NCBI GenBank assembly: GCA_016234535.1
Contig: JACRBH010000168.1
Span: 1-64,000, forward strand
Length of the DNA stretch: 64,000 nucleotides
Source of the DNA: Chloroflexota bacterium
GTDB lineage: Bacteria; Chloroflexota; Anaerolineae; Anaerolineales; Villigracilaceae
Reading direction: 5' to 3'
Part shown: piece after piece, positions 22,982 to 31,894 of the stretch
Layout of the letters: every line of letters begins with the position of its first letter
Position numbering within the stretch: position 1 is the stretch's first letter
Translations under genes and position numbers: made by a program
Notes under the pieces: model-generated
Database searches by the model: none
Told to the model about the DNA's origin: nothing
The model's input: the letters and a program-made list of their open reading frames with translations, nothing else

Positions 22982-25222
22982 TTACGGCAGGCTAAAGGTT
23001 CTGACGAGGAAGACAGCCATCTGCGCGCGTGTGACTGCGGCATTGGGGCAGTAAAGGGTACCGCCGCATCCAGATGTAATCCCCTCTGCCGCCAAGCGTT
23101 CTATCCATGCAGCGGCAAAGGCTCCAATCGGCACATCCGTGAAAACAGTTCCTGTGGCAGCCGGGGGAGCGTAGGCGGAAGTGTACTTGGCGCGCAGCAG
23201 GAAAATAGCCATTTCAGCGCGTGTGACCGATGCGTTCGGGCAGTAATTGCCACCACCGCACCCACCGGTAATTCCTTCAGCAAACAACTGTTCGATCCAT
23301 GCGGCTCCAAAGGCGCCAATCGGTACATCCGTGAAGACCGTTCCAGTGGCAGCCGGGGGTGAGTACGTGGCGCCGTGGATGCCTCGCAGGAGGAAGATCG
23401 CCATCTGCGCGCGAGTGACCGATGTGTTCGGACAATAGTTCCTTGGAATGGTGGTACAGCCGCCGGTAATGCCTGCGGTATTAAGAGACTCAATATAAGT
23501 CTGCGCAAAAGCGCCCACTGGGACATCAACGAAGGTACTGCAAACAGGAGTTCTGAATGAGCCAATTCGCGTCTTCCAACTGGCGGAACTCGTGGCACTA
23601 TAGTATTCCTGCGTATACCAGAAGGTGCAGTCATCGAGCGGGTCGACAGCCATCATGCTGTAATCACCCCAACGTCCGGATGAATGGGTCTGGGAACCGG
23701 CACCCGCGATCATGGAAACTTCTCCTTGTATCATGGAACCAAGCGGGTCGGCTGGATAGCGCCCAGTATAGCGAATCGAAGGAGAGGTGGTGCCGCTGGA
23801 AACAGAATAACCAAGCGCGATATCGCCGGAAGTGTCCATTGCCACACTGCCCATCCAGCGGCTGTCAGTATCCGGCGCATAAACGCCGTCCTGATACAGC
23901 GACCAGCCGGCGCCGCTGTTGCGCAATTCGAACCAGTGGACACCGCCTTTATCGGCGCCGTTCGCATCCACGCTATGGTTGCCAACCAGGGTCTGATACG
24001 AGCCGAAGTTTCGGTATTGCAAGCGATACATCAAACGGTCAGGGATCGAGTCCAATCTTTGGGCAGTGCCGGGTTGGACAATATCAGCAAGATTCGGATC
24101 CACATCAGAGGTGGAAATTAATTGGTTGGGCGCAAAAGATGCCAAGCCAAAGGTTGAGTTAGCGGGGGTAACCCAATCTACATGAAAATTCCAAATGCGC
24201 AGGGTGTCCTGGGCGTCACCAAGCCAGCTTGTATCATCCCATTCCGAGAAAGCGTTTGGTGTGCCTGCAGCAGGCGCTGGGCCATCCAGATCAGAAGGAA
24301 GCATACCGCCATAGTTGAGGGTTACTGCGCCGACATCAAAATAAATCATCATGGCGGCAGCGCCAGCCAGCATGGCGGTACGGTTAAAGACCACTGCTCC
24401 CGCTCCTCTCCAGGCGAGGCCGTTATTATTATCAAACTGATTGACGCTCATATAGTAACCATCCGGCCAGACGCCGAATTTGGAATAATCATTAAATATG
24501 CTTGTGCTGTACAAAAAGTCATAGCGATACCACACACCCAGCGGGTCGGCTGTTGCAGAGACGGCGATACATTGATGGAAATTACCCGGGGCAAATGTGA
24601 AAGCAAACTGACTTGCCAACCAGCGATTGGCAAGGTGGTCATACAGGACAATTGGGTCTCCATTGTTATTGGTCTGGCAAATGCCGCCCATTCCGCTGAA
24701 TAAGGCAACGTTGCCCGCAGTTGGCCCATAAAGTGAAACGGGAGCCAGGGGGTTGGTCACTTCCCAGATCTGAAGCTGAGTATTAACCCACTGCATATAA
24801 TATTTCTTGCGGGTGGCCGGGTCATAACCAATATCGCCGTTCGAGTCGGGAGGCAAAGAGCCGCTGGCTCCAACGCCGTCGAAGTTGGCAGTCGGAAGCG
24901 GCATCCCGCCGCCACCGCCATAAATGGTTTGCACAGCCAACGGGTCGAATGTGCCGCTGCTGATGTCATTTTTCGCCTTGGGCATCGTAAGGCGATTACG
25001 CAAATTAAGCGGAACATCCACCGCACCTTGATCGGTGACAACCGGCTTGATCGAGCTAAGCGGCTGGCTAACACTGACCTCAGCAACCACAACTTTAGGG
25101 CTAACGGCAGGCTGCTCCGCGTTAGACGCGGCCATTGCGCTGCCGGTCCCTCCCAATGGACTGATCAACAAAGCTAGCGCTAAAAACAGACAGGTAATGC
25201 TCCAAAAACGATTTGTATTCAT
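22982..25222 (-). CDS. Secreted protein with three C-terminal SLH domains
   Basis: This 746-aa exported protein starts at the ATG at 25222 (MNTNRFWSITC) with AAGGAG seven bases before it; the longer track start is unsupported. A signal peptide ends near AMAAS. The central 450 residues have no motif I can name but are rich in Trp, Tyr and Asn with SSTFGLASF- and GNHSVDANG-like turns, as in secreted beta-rich proteins. Three SLH repeats end the protein, each beginning F(V/T)DVP(V/I)GAF and containing GITGGC and VTRAQMA(I/V)FL. They usually bind pyruvylated or similar cell-wall polymers. Each repeat holds two Cys, an uncommon feature that could form a disulfide. A terminator follows. Confidence 0.88.
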   Translation of the reverse strand: MNTNRFWSITCLFLALALLISPLGGTGSAMAASNAEQPAVSPKVVVAEVSVSQPLSSIKPVVTDQGAVDVPLNLRNRLTMPKAKNDISSGTFDPLAVQTIYGGGGGMPLPTANFDGVGASGSLPPDSNGDIGYDPATRKKYYMQWVNTQLQIWEVTNPLAPVSLYGPTAGNVALFSGMGGICQTNNNGDPIVLYDHLANRWLASQFAFTFAPGNFHQCIAVSATADPLGVWYRYDFLYSTSIFNDYSKFGVWPDGYYMSVNQFDNNNGLAWRGAGAVVFNRTAMLAGAAAMMIYFDVGAVTLNYGGMLPSDLDGPAPAAGTPNAFSEWDDTSWLGDAQDTLRIWNFHVDWVTPANSTFGLASFAPNQLISTSDVDPNLADIVQPGTAQRLDSIPDRLMYRLQYRNFGSYQTLVGNHSVDANGADKGGVHWFELRNSGAGWSLYQDGVYAPDTDSRWMGSVAMDTSGDIALGYSVSSGTTSPSIRYTGRYPADPLGSMIQGEVSMIAGAGSQTHSSGRWGDYSMMAVDPLDDCTFWYTQEYYSATSSASWKTRIGSFRTPVCSTFVDVPVGAFAQTYIESLNTAGITGGCTTIPRNYCPNTSVTRAQMAIFLLRGIHGATYSPPAATGTVFTDVPIGAFGAAWIEQLFAEGITGGCGGGNYCPNASVTRAEMAIFLLRAKYTSAYAPPAATGTVFTDVPIGAFAAAWIERLAAEGITSGCGGTLYCPNAAVTRAQMAVFLVRTFSLP

Positions 25223-25584
25223 TGATATTCTCCTTAAGAATAAACCGATAACTTGAACACAACGCAGGCTTAGCAATTCTCATTCAAGAAATTTTTGGGT
25301 TGACCTCCTTTAGCCGTATAGAGCTCTTCATCAAGATTTCTTTATTTTTAGAGCCCTCGCTTTTGTTCTAAGCGAAGCGACACTGCGTAAAGTATTCAGG
25401 TACATGAATCTGCCGCCCGAATCCGTTGGCGAGAAATTCCAAGGGAGGGAATTACAGAAAACGGCTGGCAATTTCAGTAAATCACGAATATGCTCCGGAG
25501 CGCAGACTTCAGTCCGCTTTGCCTCTGTAAAATTGCAGACTAAAGTCTGCATTCCACTCAATCTGTGATTTACTGAATTTTTTT
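25223..25584. other. 362-bp intergenic region with one long palindrome
   Basis: It separates the sensor kinase gene from the SLH gene on the minus strand. It holds the 105-bp palindrome at 25473-25577. The ORFs that cross it (25331-25588) are repeat-derived. No other gene is seen. Confidence 0.6.
25473..25577. repeat. Long palindrome with 13-bp perfect arms
   Basis: TTCAGTAAATCAC at 25473-25485 mirrors GTGATTTACTGAA at 25565-25577. Nested inside are GCAGACTT/AGTCcGC and TTGCAGACT/AGTCTGCA pairs, so the DNA could form a branched cruciform. It follows the end of the sensor kinase gene. Confidence 0.8.
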
Positions 25585-27303
25585 TCACGAGCGCCGCTGG
25601 GTTGGGTGGGAATCTGCGCGAGAAGTATGGTGGTCAACGGAACGCGGTACCCATACAAGGATGATCGTTCCCTCCCCGCTGACCGATGAAATCTCAATAT
25701 CCCCGCCCACCGCATGAGCGCGTGTTTGCATATTCGCCAGCCCATGCCCAATTGACGTCTGCATTTTTTCCAGATCAAAACCCCTGCCGTCATCCTTGAT
25801 CTCCAACAGGGCGCGGTCACTGGTTGTCCACAAGACAACCTCCACGTTCTTGGCCTTGGCATGTTTTGCGGCATTGGCCAATGCCTCCTGACAGATATGA
25901 AATAAAGTCAATGATTGCGTATGCGGCAGGTCTTTCAAATCCGAATCAGGCGCAGTAAAATTCACTTCAGAGAAAGTATGGGCGCGATACTCCGCTATCA
26001 GGCGTTTGATACCCATCAACAAACCTTCATTGCCAAGCTGACGGGGTCTCAGGTCGAGGATATAGGCGCGGATATCACGAATCGCCTGATTCAAACCATT
26101 GATCGAGTGCTGGATCTGTTCCTTCGCGGATTTCGGATCATCGTTCAATGATAGTTTCGCCCCTTCGAGCGCCAGCCCCACGCCATAAATGGATTGAATG
26201 ATGCCATCGTGCAAGTCCATGCCGATGCGGTCACGTTCTTCCAATACCGCGAGCCTTCGGGCGTTGGAATGAAGGCGCGCATTTTCAATGGCGAGCCCGG
26301 CCCACGTGCCCACTGCTGTAAGCAATTGAACGCTTCTTTCATCGAACGGGTCAGTGGCGCGGGTGGCAACACTCATCACGCCCATCAGGTTTTCACCGGA
26401 TAACATCGGGATACATGCGATCTGTTGAAACCCAGCCTGCACCACCGAATCACGCAGGAAGTTCGTATCATTCGCCAGGTGTCTGCCGATCATGGGCTTG
26501 CGATTTCGGGCAACGATCCCCGGATACCCTTCCCCCACTTGAAAAATATTGGATGTCCAAAACGCTTCGGCGGCCTGGCCGCGATGCAGAACCATTCGCA
26601 GGGTGGTCTTATCTTCCTCCAACAGGAAAATCTCGCCCGCTTCGACTTTCATGTAGTTCATCACAAGCCCAAGGGTCTTGTTAAGAATCTCGTCGAGTTC
26701 CAGGCTCGAGGTCAGGGTTGATGCGATGCCGTTAAGCAGTCCCATATCCACATTGCGGCGGGTCAATGCCAGATCGCGTTCCCGCATCTGGTCGTATAAT
26801 CGCGCATTTTGGAGCGCCGTGGCGGCATAGGTGGCAAGCATCTGGATGATCATTTCATCATCCGCTGTAAATTCGAAGGAGTCTATTTTTTCAGTAAGAT
26901 AGATCTGCCCCAACTGTATCTCACCCGCGCGGATTGGGACGCCCAAAAAGGAAGTCATCTTTGGGTGATGCGCGGGAAAACCCACGGAGTGCGGATGCTC
27001 CGAAATGACAGGCAGGCGCAGGGGAGTTTCAGTATCCATTAATTCACCGAGCAAGCCGCGCCCAATAGGCGGGTGTGGAATTTTTTTGATCTGTGAATCG
27101 GTCATGCCGACTGATATGAATTGCTTTAATCTGCCCTCATCATCCAAAACCCCCAGCGCGGCATAACGCGCCCCTGCCTGCTCACATGCCGTGGTTGCAA
27201 TCCGCTCCAACAGGGACTCCAGCGAAACATCCTTCACCAATTCCAAACTTGCGCGGTGCAGTGCAAACAATCGTTCCTGTAGTTGTTCACGGGTAAGGAG
27301 CAT
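25585..27303 (-). CDS. GAF-domain sensor histidine kinase (NarL-type, HisKA_3)
   Basis: This is a 572-aa soluble sensor kinase. Two or three GAF domains occupy residues ~30-370. The dimerisation/phosphoacceptor segment reads ERDRIGMDLHDGIIQSIYG with the phospho-His in LHDG, and a HATPase_c domain follows with NAAKHAKA, DDGRGF and GHGLANM boxes. This is the family that phosphorylates LuxR/NarL-type regulators; none is adjacent. I start it at the ATG at 27303 (MLLTREQLQ), because the longer ORF runs through a palindromic repeat. A perfect TATAAT ends only eight bases before this ATG, so its mRNA may be leaderless. Ligands are not predictable. Confidence 0.92.
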   Translation of the reverse strand: MLLTREQLQERLFALHRASLELVKDVSLESLLERIATTACEQAGARYAALGVLDDEGRLKQFISVGMTDSQIKKIPHPPIGRGLLGELMDTETPLRLPVISEHPHSVGFPAHHPKMTSFLGVPIRAGEIQLGQIYLTEKIDSFEFTADDEMIIQMLATYAATALQNARLYDQMRERDLALTRRNVDMGLLNGIASTLTSSLELDEILNKTLGLVMNYMKVEAGEIFLLEEDKTTLRMVLHRGQAAEAFWTSNIFQVGEGYPGIVARNRKPMIGRHLANDTNFLRDSVVQAGFQQIACIPMLSGENLMGVMSVATRATDPFDERSVQLLTAVGTWAGLAIENARLHSNARRLAVLEERDRIGMDLHDGIIQSIYGVGLALEGAKLSLNDDPKSAKEQIQHSINGLNQAIRDIRAYILDLRPRQLGNEGLLMGIKRLIAEYRAHTFSEVNFTAPDSDLKDLPHTQSLTLFHICQEALANAAKHAKAKNVEVVLWTTSDRALLEIKDDGRGFDLEKMQTSIGHGLANMQTRAHAVGGDIEISSVSGEGTIILVWVPRSVDHHTSRADSHPTQRRS

Positions 27304-27305
27304 AC

Positions 27306-27320
27306 AGACATTATAATCAA
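27306..27320 (-). promoter_or_regulatory. -10 box TATAAT for a leaderless kinase transcript
   Basis: On the minus strand TATAATGTCTGT directly precedes the ATG at 27303. The distance from the -10 hexamer to the ATG is close to the usual distance to a transcription start, and there is no Shine-Dalgarno. Confidence 0.45.
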
Positions 27321-27336
27321 TTCGTTGTTTAATTGA

Positions 27337-27392
27337 CGGAGTCCAAAGTCTCCTGACTTTGGACATCCAACGACTGGAGTCGTTGGACTCCG
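27337..27392. repeat. Palindrome with two nested hairpins (CGGAGTCCAA arms)
   Basis: CGGAGTCCAA (27337-27346) pairs with TTGGACTCCG (27383-27392). Inside are CCAAAGTC-tcct-GACTTTGG and CCAACGAC-tgga-GTCGTTGG. The whole can be drawn as a three-armed cruciform. It lies between the divergent kinase and HMG-CoA reductase genes. Confidence 0.8.
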
Positions 27393-27450
27393 CATTCCGC
27401 TTTTTGATAGAATTTGAAAGAAGCCAAACACTATACTTGGGACAACTCAA

Positions 27451-28749
27451 ATGACCAATTCGCGCATCTCTGGATTTTACAACCTGACTCTCGAAGAACG
27501 CCGCATCAAACTAGCCAAAGCTGCGGATCGGACTCCCGAAGACCTGCTCCCGTTTACTACAGGCGGACTCTCCACTGAATCAGCCGACCATATGATCGAA
27601 AATGTGATTGGCATGTATGCGCTCCCAATGGGCATCGGCCTGAACTTCATGGTCAACGGGCGCGATGTGCTGGTTCCCTTCGTGGTGGAGGAACCGTCTG
27701 TTGTGGCGGGCGCATCCTTTATGGCAAAACTCGCCCGCGCTGGCGGCGGATTCACAGCCACCACCACCGAGCCGTTGATGATCGGACAAATGCAGTTGAT
27801 CAACGTGGTCAACATGAATGAAGCGCGGCTGAAAATATTTGAACACAAAGCGGAGCTGCTCGAAATTGCCGACGCGATTGACCCGATCCTGAAAAAATTT
27901 GGCGGCGGCGCGCGTGACTTGGAAGTGCGCATGATCGAAGAATCCGCCATTGGGCCGTTCATCGTCATTCATCTCATCTATGATGTGCGCGACGCGATGG
28001 GCGCGAACGCGGTCAATACAGCTTGTGAGAAACTCGCCCCTCGCATCGAAGAGATCACGGGCGGAAAAGTTCACTTGAAGATATTGTCCAATCTTGCAGA
28101 CAGAAGAATTGCCCGTGTGCGCTGTACCATCCCCGTCAGCGAGTTGACTGTGGGATTTGAATCCTTCAAAGGCGAGACTGTGCGCGATGGCATTATCGCC
28201 GCGTATGCTTTCGCCGCAGCCGACCCGTACCGCGCCGCCACCCACAACAAAGGAATCATGAACGGCGTGGACTCGGTCGTCATCGCCACAGGCAATGACT
28301 GGCGCGCCATCGAAGCAGGCGCACATGCTTATGCGGCTCGTTCTGGCAAATATACTTCCCTCTCCACTTGGGGCAAAGACAAGGACGGCAACCTCGTCGG
28401 CACGCTGGAAATGCCGATGGCGGTCGGAATCGTTGGCGGGGCGACCAAAGTCCACCCGGCGGCCCAAGCCGCAGTTAAGTTAATGAACGTAAAGACCGCC
28501 TCCGAATTGGCAGAGATCATCGTCTCGGTCGGCCTCGCTCAAAACATGGCCGCCCTGCGCGCGCTCGCCACCGAAGGTATCCAACGCGGACACATGTCTC
28601 TGCACGCGAGGCAGGTCGCTATTGCCGCAGGCGCATCTGGCGAGTTAATCGAGAAGGTCGCCGCGCAAATGGTGGCGGAGAAGGTTGTGCGTGTGGATCG
28701 AGCGGAAGAGATTTTGGGAATGTATGCAGGGAAACAGGGAAACAAGTAG
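27451..28749 (+). CDS. mvaA: Class II hydroxymethylglutaryl-CoA reductase
   Basis: This 432-aa enzyme reduces HMG-CoA to mevalonate, or runs the reverse reaction, in the cytoplasm. The ENVIG-type segment (ENVIGMYALPMGIG), the catalytic Glu in VEEPSVVAGAS (~residue 80), the catalytic Lys in HNKGIMNG, the Asp in ATGNDWRA and the C-terminal His in RGHMSLHARQ are all present. The EEPSVVAGAS form and the short length are typical of class II bacterial enzymes. It heads a plus-strand group with HMG-CoA synthase and a thiolase-like protein, so biosynthesis of mevalonate for isoprenoids is the likely direction. The last codons (GKQGNK) are encoded by the octamer repeat. Confidence 0.95.
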   Translation: MTNSRISGFYNLTLEERRIKLAKAADRTPEDLLPFTTGGLSTESADHMIENVIGMYALPMGIGLNFMVNGRDVLVPFVVEEPSVVAGASFMAKLARAGGGFTATTTEPLMIGQMQLINVVNMNEARLKIFEHKAELLEIADAIDPILKKFGGGARDLEVRMIEESAIGPFIVIHLIYDVRDAMGANAVNTACEKLAPRIEEITGGKVHLKILSNLADRRIARVRCTIPVSELTVGFESFKGETVRDGIIAAYAFAAADPYRAATHNKGIMNGVDSVVIATGNDWRAIEAGAHAYAARSGKYTSLSTWGKDKDGNLVGTLEMPMAVGIVGGATKVHPAAQAAVKLMNVKTASELAEIIVSVGLAQNMAALRALATEGIQRGHMSLHARQVAIAAGASGELIEKVAAQMVAEKVVRVDRAEEILGMYAGKQGNK

Positions 28750-28762
28750 ACAGGTAAACATG
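28731..28762. repeat. Four tandem 8-bp units at the mvaA 3' end
   Basis: GGGAAACA, GGGAAACA, AGTAGACA and GGTAAACA follow each other with exact period 8. They cover the last mvaA codons, its stop (TAG) and the start ATG of the next gene. This is the reverse complement of the unit at 4680-4735. Confidence 0.75.
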
Positions 28763-29062
28763 GAAAAGAAAAAAACACTCACCTCGGAAGAAATTTCTGC
28801 CATTGTGGATCGTATAGCAGATGAATTTGCGTCTGAGGATAAGGCAGAAATTAAAATAATAGCAACACTACCGCCAAATGCACGTTGGCTTGTCGGCATT
28901 CGCAAAGCCGAAGCGATTCGCGCTGACCTTCGCAACAAGCTTGTGCGGGATTTTCCCGAACTTTCAATGCCTGAAATCAACATGAAGATTTTGAGGTCAT
29001 TGACGCCTGTGAGAATAGGAAAGAGTTATACCGAGCCAGCCTATCAAGACCATTTTGGATAA
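28760..29062 (+). CDS. Uncharacterised 100-aa protein in the mevalonate group
   Basis: The ATG at 28760 follows the octamer repeat directly, 10 bases after the mvaA stop; the longer ORF begins inside mvaA. The protein is charged and mostly helical (LTSEEISAIVDRIADEFASE), followed by a strand-rich end (EIKIIATLPPNARWLVG). It is not the Zn-binding DUF35 protein that joins thiolase and HMG-CoA synthase in archaea, as it has no cysteines. I recognise no family. No clear Shine-Dalgarno is present, so translation may be coupled to mvaA. Confidence 0.55.
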   Translation: MEKKKTLTSEEISAIVDRIADEFASEDKAEIKIIATLPPNARWLVGIRKAEAIRADLRNKLVRDFPELSMPEINMKILRSLTPVRIGKSYTEPAYQDHFG

Positions 29063-29091
29063 ATACAGCATCGGTGCGGGATAAATCCCTC

Positions 29092-29158
29092 CCTCAGTTC
29101 ATGGAAGTCGGCTAAAGCCGACTCGCCCAACAGCCCGAAGGGCTTCCACGTACTGAGG
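29092..29158. repeat. Palindromic repeat with CCTCAGT arms
   Basis: CCTCAGTtcaTGGAAG at the left pairs with CTTCCAcgtACTGAGG at the right. Inside are GTCGGCT/AGCCGAC and AGCCC/GGGCT stems. It occupies most of the gap between the two small hypothetical genes. Confidence 0.75.
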
Positions 29159-29213
29159 CAGGACTTTAGTCCGCCGAGCAAGATGTGGAATGCAACAATA
29201 GAAAAACTTAGCT

Positions 29214-29534
29214 ATGGAATCTAAAATTCTTAAACTTACTAATATCCTTGAAGAAATAGCGTCTTTGCTTGAGGCTTATAACCAGCAGAATTGGCAAGAG
29301 GCTGTAACAGCAATAAAATTAAGACTTCAAGATTCGGATACCTCTGCCTTAAAAGACTACCTTGGCTATTTTCGCGGAATGGGTTCATTAAATGATATAA
29401 CGTTCTACGACACAACCAAAGATGGAAAGCGTCTTTTCAACAAGAATAATAGTCAAAAGTATTATTCCCTTAGTTCGCGTTCATTTTCTCTCGCAAAAGA
29501 AATAAAGCAATCTATAGAAAAAGGTTCTAAATGA
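29214..29534 (+). CDS. Uncharacterised 106-aa protein, AT-rich
   Basis: This small soluble protein begins [15 protein letters not shown] and is helical for the first 50 residues; the middle has [16 protein letters not shown]. No domain is recognised with confidence; it recalls small immunity-like or DUF proteins found singly in genomes. It overlaps the HMG-CoA synthase start by four bases (ATGA), so it is probably translated. Its base composition is clearly richer in A and T than the genes around it, suggesting transfer into the mevalonate operon. Confidence 0.6.
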   Translation: MESKILKLTNILEEIASLLEAYNQQNWQEAVTAIKLRLQDSDTSALKDYLGYFRGMGSLNDITFYDTTKDGKRLFNKNNSQKYYSLSSRSFSLAKEIKQSIEKGSK

Positions 29535-30613
29535 CAACCCCTCACACTCACAACTCCCCCACCCTCCTCAAACCCATCAAACCTGTTGGCATTGTCGGCT
29601 ACGGCGCGTATGTGCCGCGCTACCGCCTGCCCGCCAAAGAAGTCGCGCGCGTATGGACAGGCAAGACCAGCGGACTTCCCATCAAAGAGAAAGCTGTGCC
29701 CGGCCTCGATGAAGATGTGATCACCATGTCCATCGAAGCGGCGCGCAACGCCATGCTCCGCGCGCAAATTGACCCGACAGAATTGCGGGCGGTTTGGGTC
29801 GGGTCAGAGTCGCATCCGTATGCGGTCAAGCCAACATCCACGTTGGTCGCTGAAGCGATTGGCGCAGTCCCCAACACGCAAGCCGCAGATTGGGAATTCG
29901 CCTGTAAAGCGGGCACTGAAGCTCTCGTCGCCGCAATGGGCTTGGTCGGCTCGGGCATGGGACATTACGCGATGGCCATCGGCATGGACACCGCGCAAGG
30001 CAAACCCGGCGACGCGCTCGAATACACCGCGGGCGCGGGCGGCGGCGCGTACATCATCGGTCCCGCCGAAGAGTCGCTGGCGGTCATCAACGCCTCGTAT
30101 TCCTACGTCACCGACACGCCCGATTTCTGGCGGCGCGAATATCAAAAATATCCCGAGCACGGAATGCGCTTCACGGGCGAGCCAGCCTACTTCAAGCACA
30201 TCACCGAAGCCGCCACGCATTTGATGGAAGCATCAGGCACAACCGCCAAAGATTACAAGTGGGCCATCTTCCATCAGCCGAACACAAAATTTCCGCAGCG
30301 TGTCGCAGGTCAACTCGGATTTTCCGCGGAACAAATTGCACCGGGACTTCTAGTCCACACGATTGGGAATACTTACGCGGGCGCAGCCATGATCGGCCTG
30401 ACCGCGACTCTCGACATCGCCCAGCCCGGTGACAGAATCCTCGTCGTCTCTTTCGGGTCGGGAGCTGGCTCAGACGCCTTTGACATTCTCGTCACTGACA
30501 AAGTCACCGCCCGCCAGGGTCTCGCCACGAAGACACAGGAATACATCGCGCGCCGTACAGAAATAGATTACGCAACCTATGTCAGGTATCGCGGCAAGTT
30601 GGCGATGAAATAG
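29531..30613 (+). CDS. Hydroxymethylglutaryl-CoA synthase, archaeal type
   Basis: This 360-aa thiolase-fold enzyme condenses acetyl-CoA with acetoacetyl-CoA. The catalytic Cys125 lies in [12 protein letters not shown], the His in [10 protein letters not shown], and the general-base Glu region is [12 protein letters not shown]. The sequence ([30 protein letters not shown]) is of the archaeal group rather than the Firmicutes MvaS group. In archaea this enzyme is held in a complex with a thiolase and a DUF35 protein; the thiolase-like gene follows here, but no DUF35 gene is in the window. The start overlaps the preceding gene as ATGA. Confidence 0.94.
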   Translation: MTTPHTHNSPTLLKPIKPVGIVGYGAYVPRYRLPAKEVARVWTGKTSGLPIKEKAVPGLDEDVITMSIEAARNAMLRAQIDPTELRAVWVGSESHPYAVKPTSTLVAEAIGAVPNTQAADWEFACKAGTEALVAAMGLVGSGMGHYAMAIGMDTAQGKPGDALEYTAGAGGGAYIIGPAEESLAVINASYSYVTDTPDFWRREYQKYPEHGMRFTGEPAYFKHITEAATHLMEASGTTAKDYKWAIFHQPNTKFPQRVAGQLGFSAEQIAPGLLVHTIGNTYAGAAMIGLTATLDIAQPGDRILVVSFGSGAGSDAFDILVTDKVTARQGLATKTQEYIARRTEIDYATYVRYRGKLAMK

Positions 30614-30620
30614 AAATTTC

Positions 30621-30715
30621 CGTCATTGCGAGGAGGGCTTCAGCCCGGCGAAGCAATCTCGCTCGTTGAGTTGGAGATTGCTTCGGGCAAAGGACAGAGC
30701 GCCCTCGCAATGACG
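30621..30715. repeat. Palindromic repeat, family R1 (copy e)
   Basis: It runs from CGTCATTGCGAGGAGGGC to GCGCCCTCGCAATGACG, lying between the HMG-CoA synthase and thiolase-like genes, 14 bases before the latter's ATG. Confidence 0.88.
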
Positions 30716-30729
30716 AACAAGGACAACAC

Positions 30730-31890
30730 ATGACAGAAGTCGTTATCGCAGGTATCGGACAAACACAAGTCGGCGAACATTGGGAGATCAGTTTACGCGA
30801 TCTCGCTCTCGACGCCATTCAAGCCGCGCACAAAGATTCGGGCGGGTTGAAACCGCAGGCATTATTCGTCGGCAATATGCTCGCGCCGAATCTTTCAGGG
30901 CAGGCGCACCTCGGCGCGCTCATCGCGGATTATGCCGGGCTGACGGGCATCGAAGCCGTCACTGTTGAAGCGGCGGGCGCATCCGGCGGGGCGGCGCTCC
31001 GTCAGGGTTACCTCGCAGTTGCCAGCGGCATGGTCGATGCGGCGCTCGTCGTCGGCATTGAAAAGTTTACAGACAAAATCGGCGCAATGGTTGATGAAGC
31101 GCTTGCCACTACATCGGATTCGGATTTTGAAGCCGTGCAGGGATTGAATCCCACCGCCCAGGCCGCGCTGTTGATGAGGCGTTACATGCACGAGAACAAC
31201 GTCCCCGCCGATGGGTTTGCTGGTTTCGCACTCACCGCGCACATGAACGGCGTTGCAAATAAGAATGCCATGTTTAGAAAAGCGATCAAGCCTGAGACGT
31301 ACCACAAAGCAGATATGGTCAGCGATCCGATCAATATGTTCGATGTTGCCCCGAATGCGGACGGCGCTGCCGCGCTCGTTCTGACTCGCCGCGACCTGCT
31401 CCCGTCCGATTATAAAAATCCACTCGTGAAGATTGCCGGCTCCGCCGCATCCTCAGACACATTGGCATTGCACGACAGAAAAGATATTTTGTACTTTGAC
31501 ACCGCGCAAATTTCCGCGGGCAAAGCTATGAAACAAGCGGGAATCATTTTGGATCAAATCAGCTTCTTCGAATATCATGATGCATTCAGCATTTTCGCCG
31601 CGCTATCTTTGGAAGCGGTCGGGTTTGCGATTAAAGGCAAAGGCTGGAAACTTGCCGCAGAAAATGAAATCAGCTTGAAAGGTAAGATTCCCTGCGCCAC
31701 GATGGGCGGCATGAAAGCGCGCGGATTCCCCGGCGGCGCTGCGGGTGTGTATCAAGCCGTCGAAGCAGTCACCCAGTTACGAGGTCAGGCGGGAGCGAAC
31801 CAGATTGCAAATGCAAAGTTTGGACTCATCCAATCCCTCGGCGGGCCGGCATCCACGGCGGTCAGTCATATTTTGCAGAGGATGGATTAA
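30730..31890 (+). CDS. Thiolase-like protein lacking catalytic Cys and GHP His
   Basis: This 386-aa protein is of the archaeal/SCP2-thiolase type, beginning VVIAGIGQTQVGEHW. The nucleophile motif, normally (G/N)ACASG, reads EAAGASGGAALR here, so the Cys is Gly83. The C-terminal GHPxGATG motif reads GFPGGAAG with Phe333 in place of His. The EYHDAF His is kept and the frame is intact. Known thiolases need Cys and His for acyl transfer and Claisen condensation, so activity as acetoacetyl-CoA thiolase is doubtful. It may be a structural partner of the HMG-CoA synthase, in the way the archaeal thiolase shares a complex with that enzyme. A canonical thiolase should then exist elsewhere. Confidence 0.88.
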   Translation: MTEVVIAGIGQTQVGEHWEISLRDLALDAIQAAHKDSGGLKPQALFVGNMLAPNLSGQAHLGALIADYAGLTGIEAVTVEAAGASGGAALRQGYLAVASGMVDAALVVGIEKFTDKIGAMVDEALATTSDSDFEAVQGLNPTAQAALLMRRYMHENNVPADGFAGFALTAHMNGVANKNAMFRKAIKPETYHKADMVSDPINMFDVAPNADGAAALVLTRRDLLPSDYKNPLVKIAGSAASSDTLALHDRKDILYFDTAQISAGKAMKQAGIILDQISFFEYHDAFSIFAALSLEAVGFAIKGKGWKLAAENEISLKGKIPCATMGGMKARGFPGGAAGVYQAVEAVTQLRGQAGANQIANAKFGLIQSLGGPASTAVSHILQRMD

Positions 31891-31894
31891 GATG

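Noticed and set aside
25331-25874. Minus-strand ORFs between the SLH and kinase genes
   Set aside because: They are derived from the palindrome or are other frames of the kinase C-terminus.
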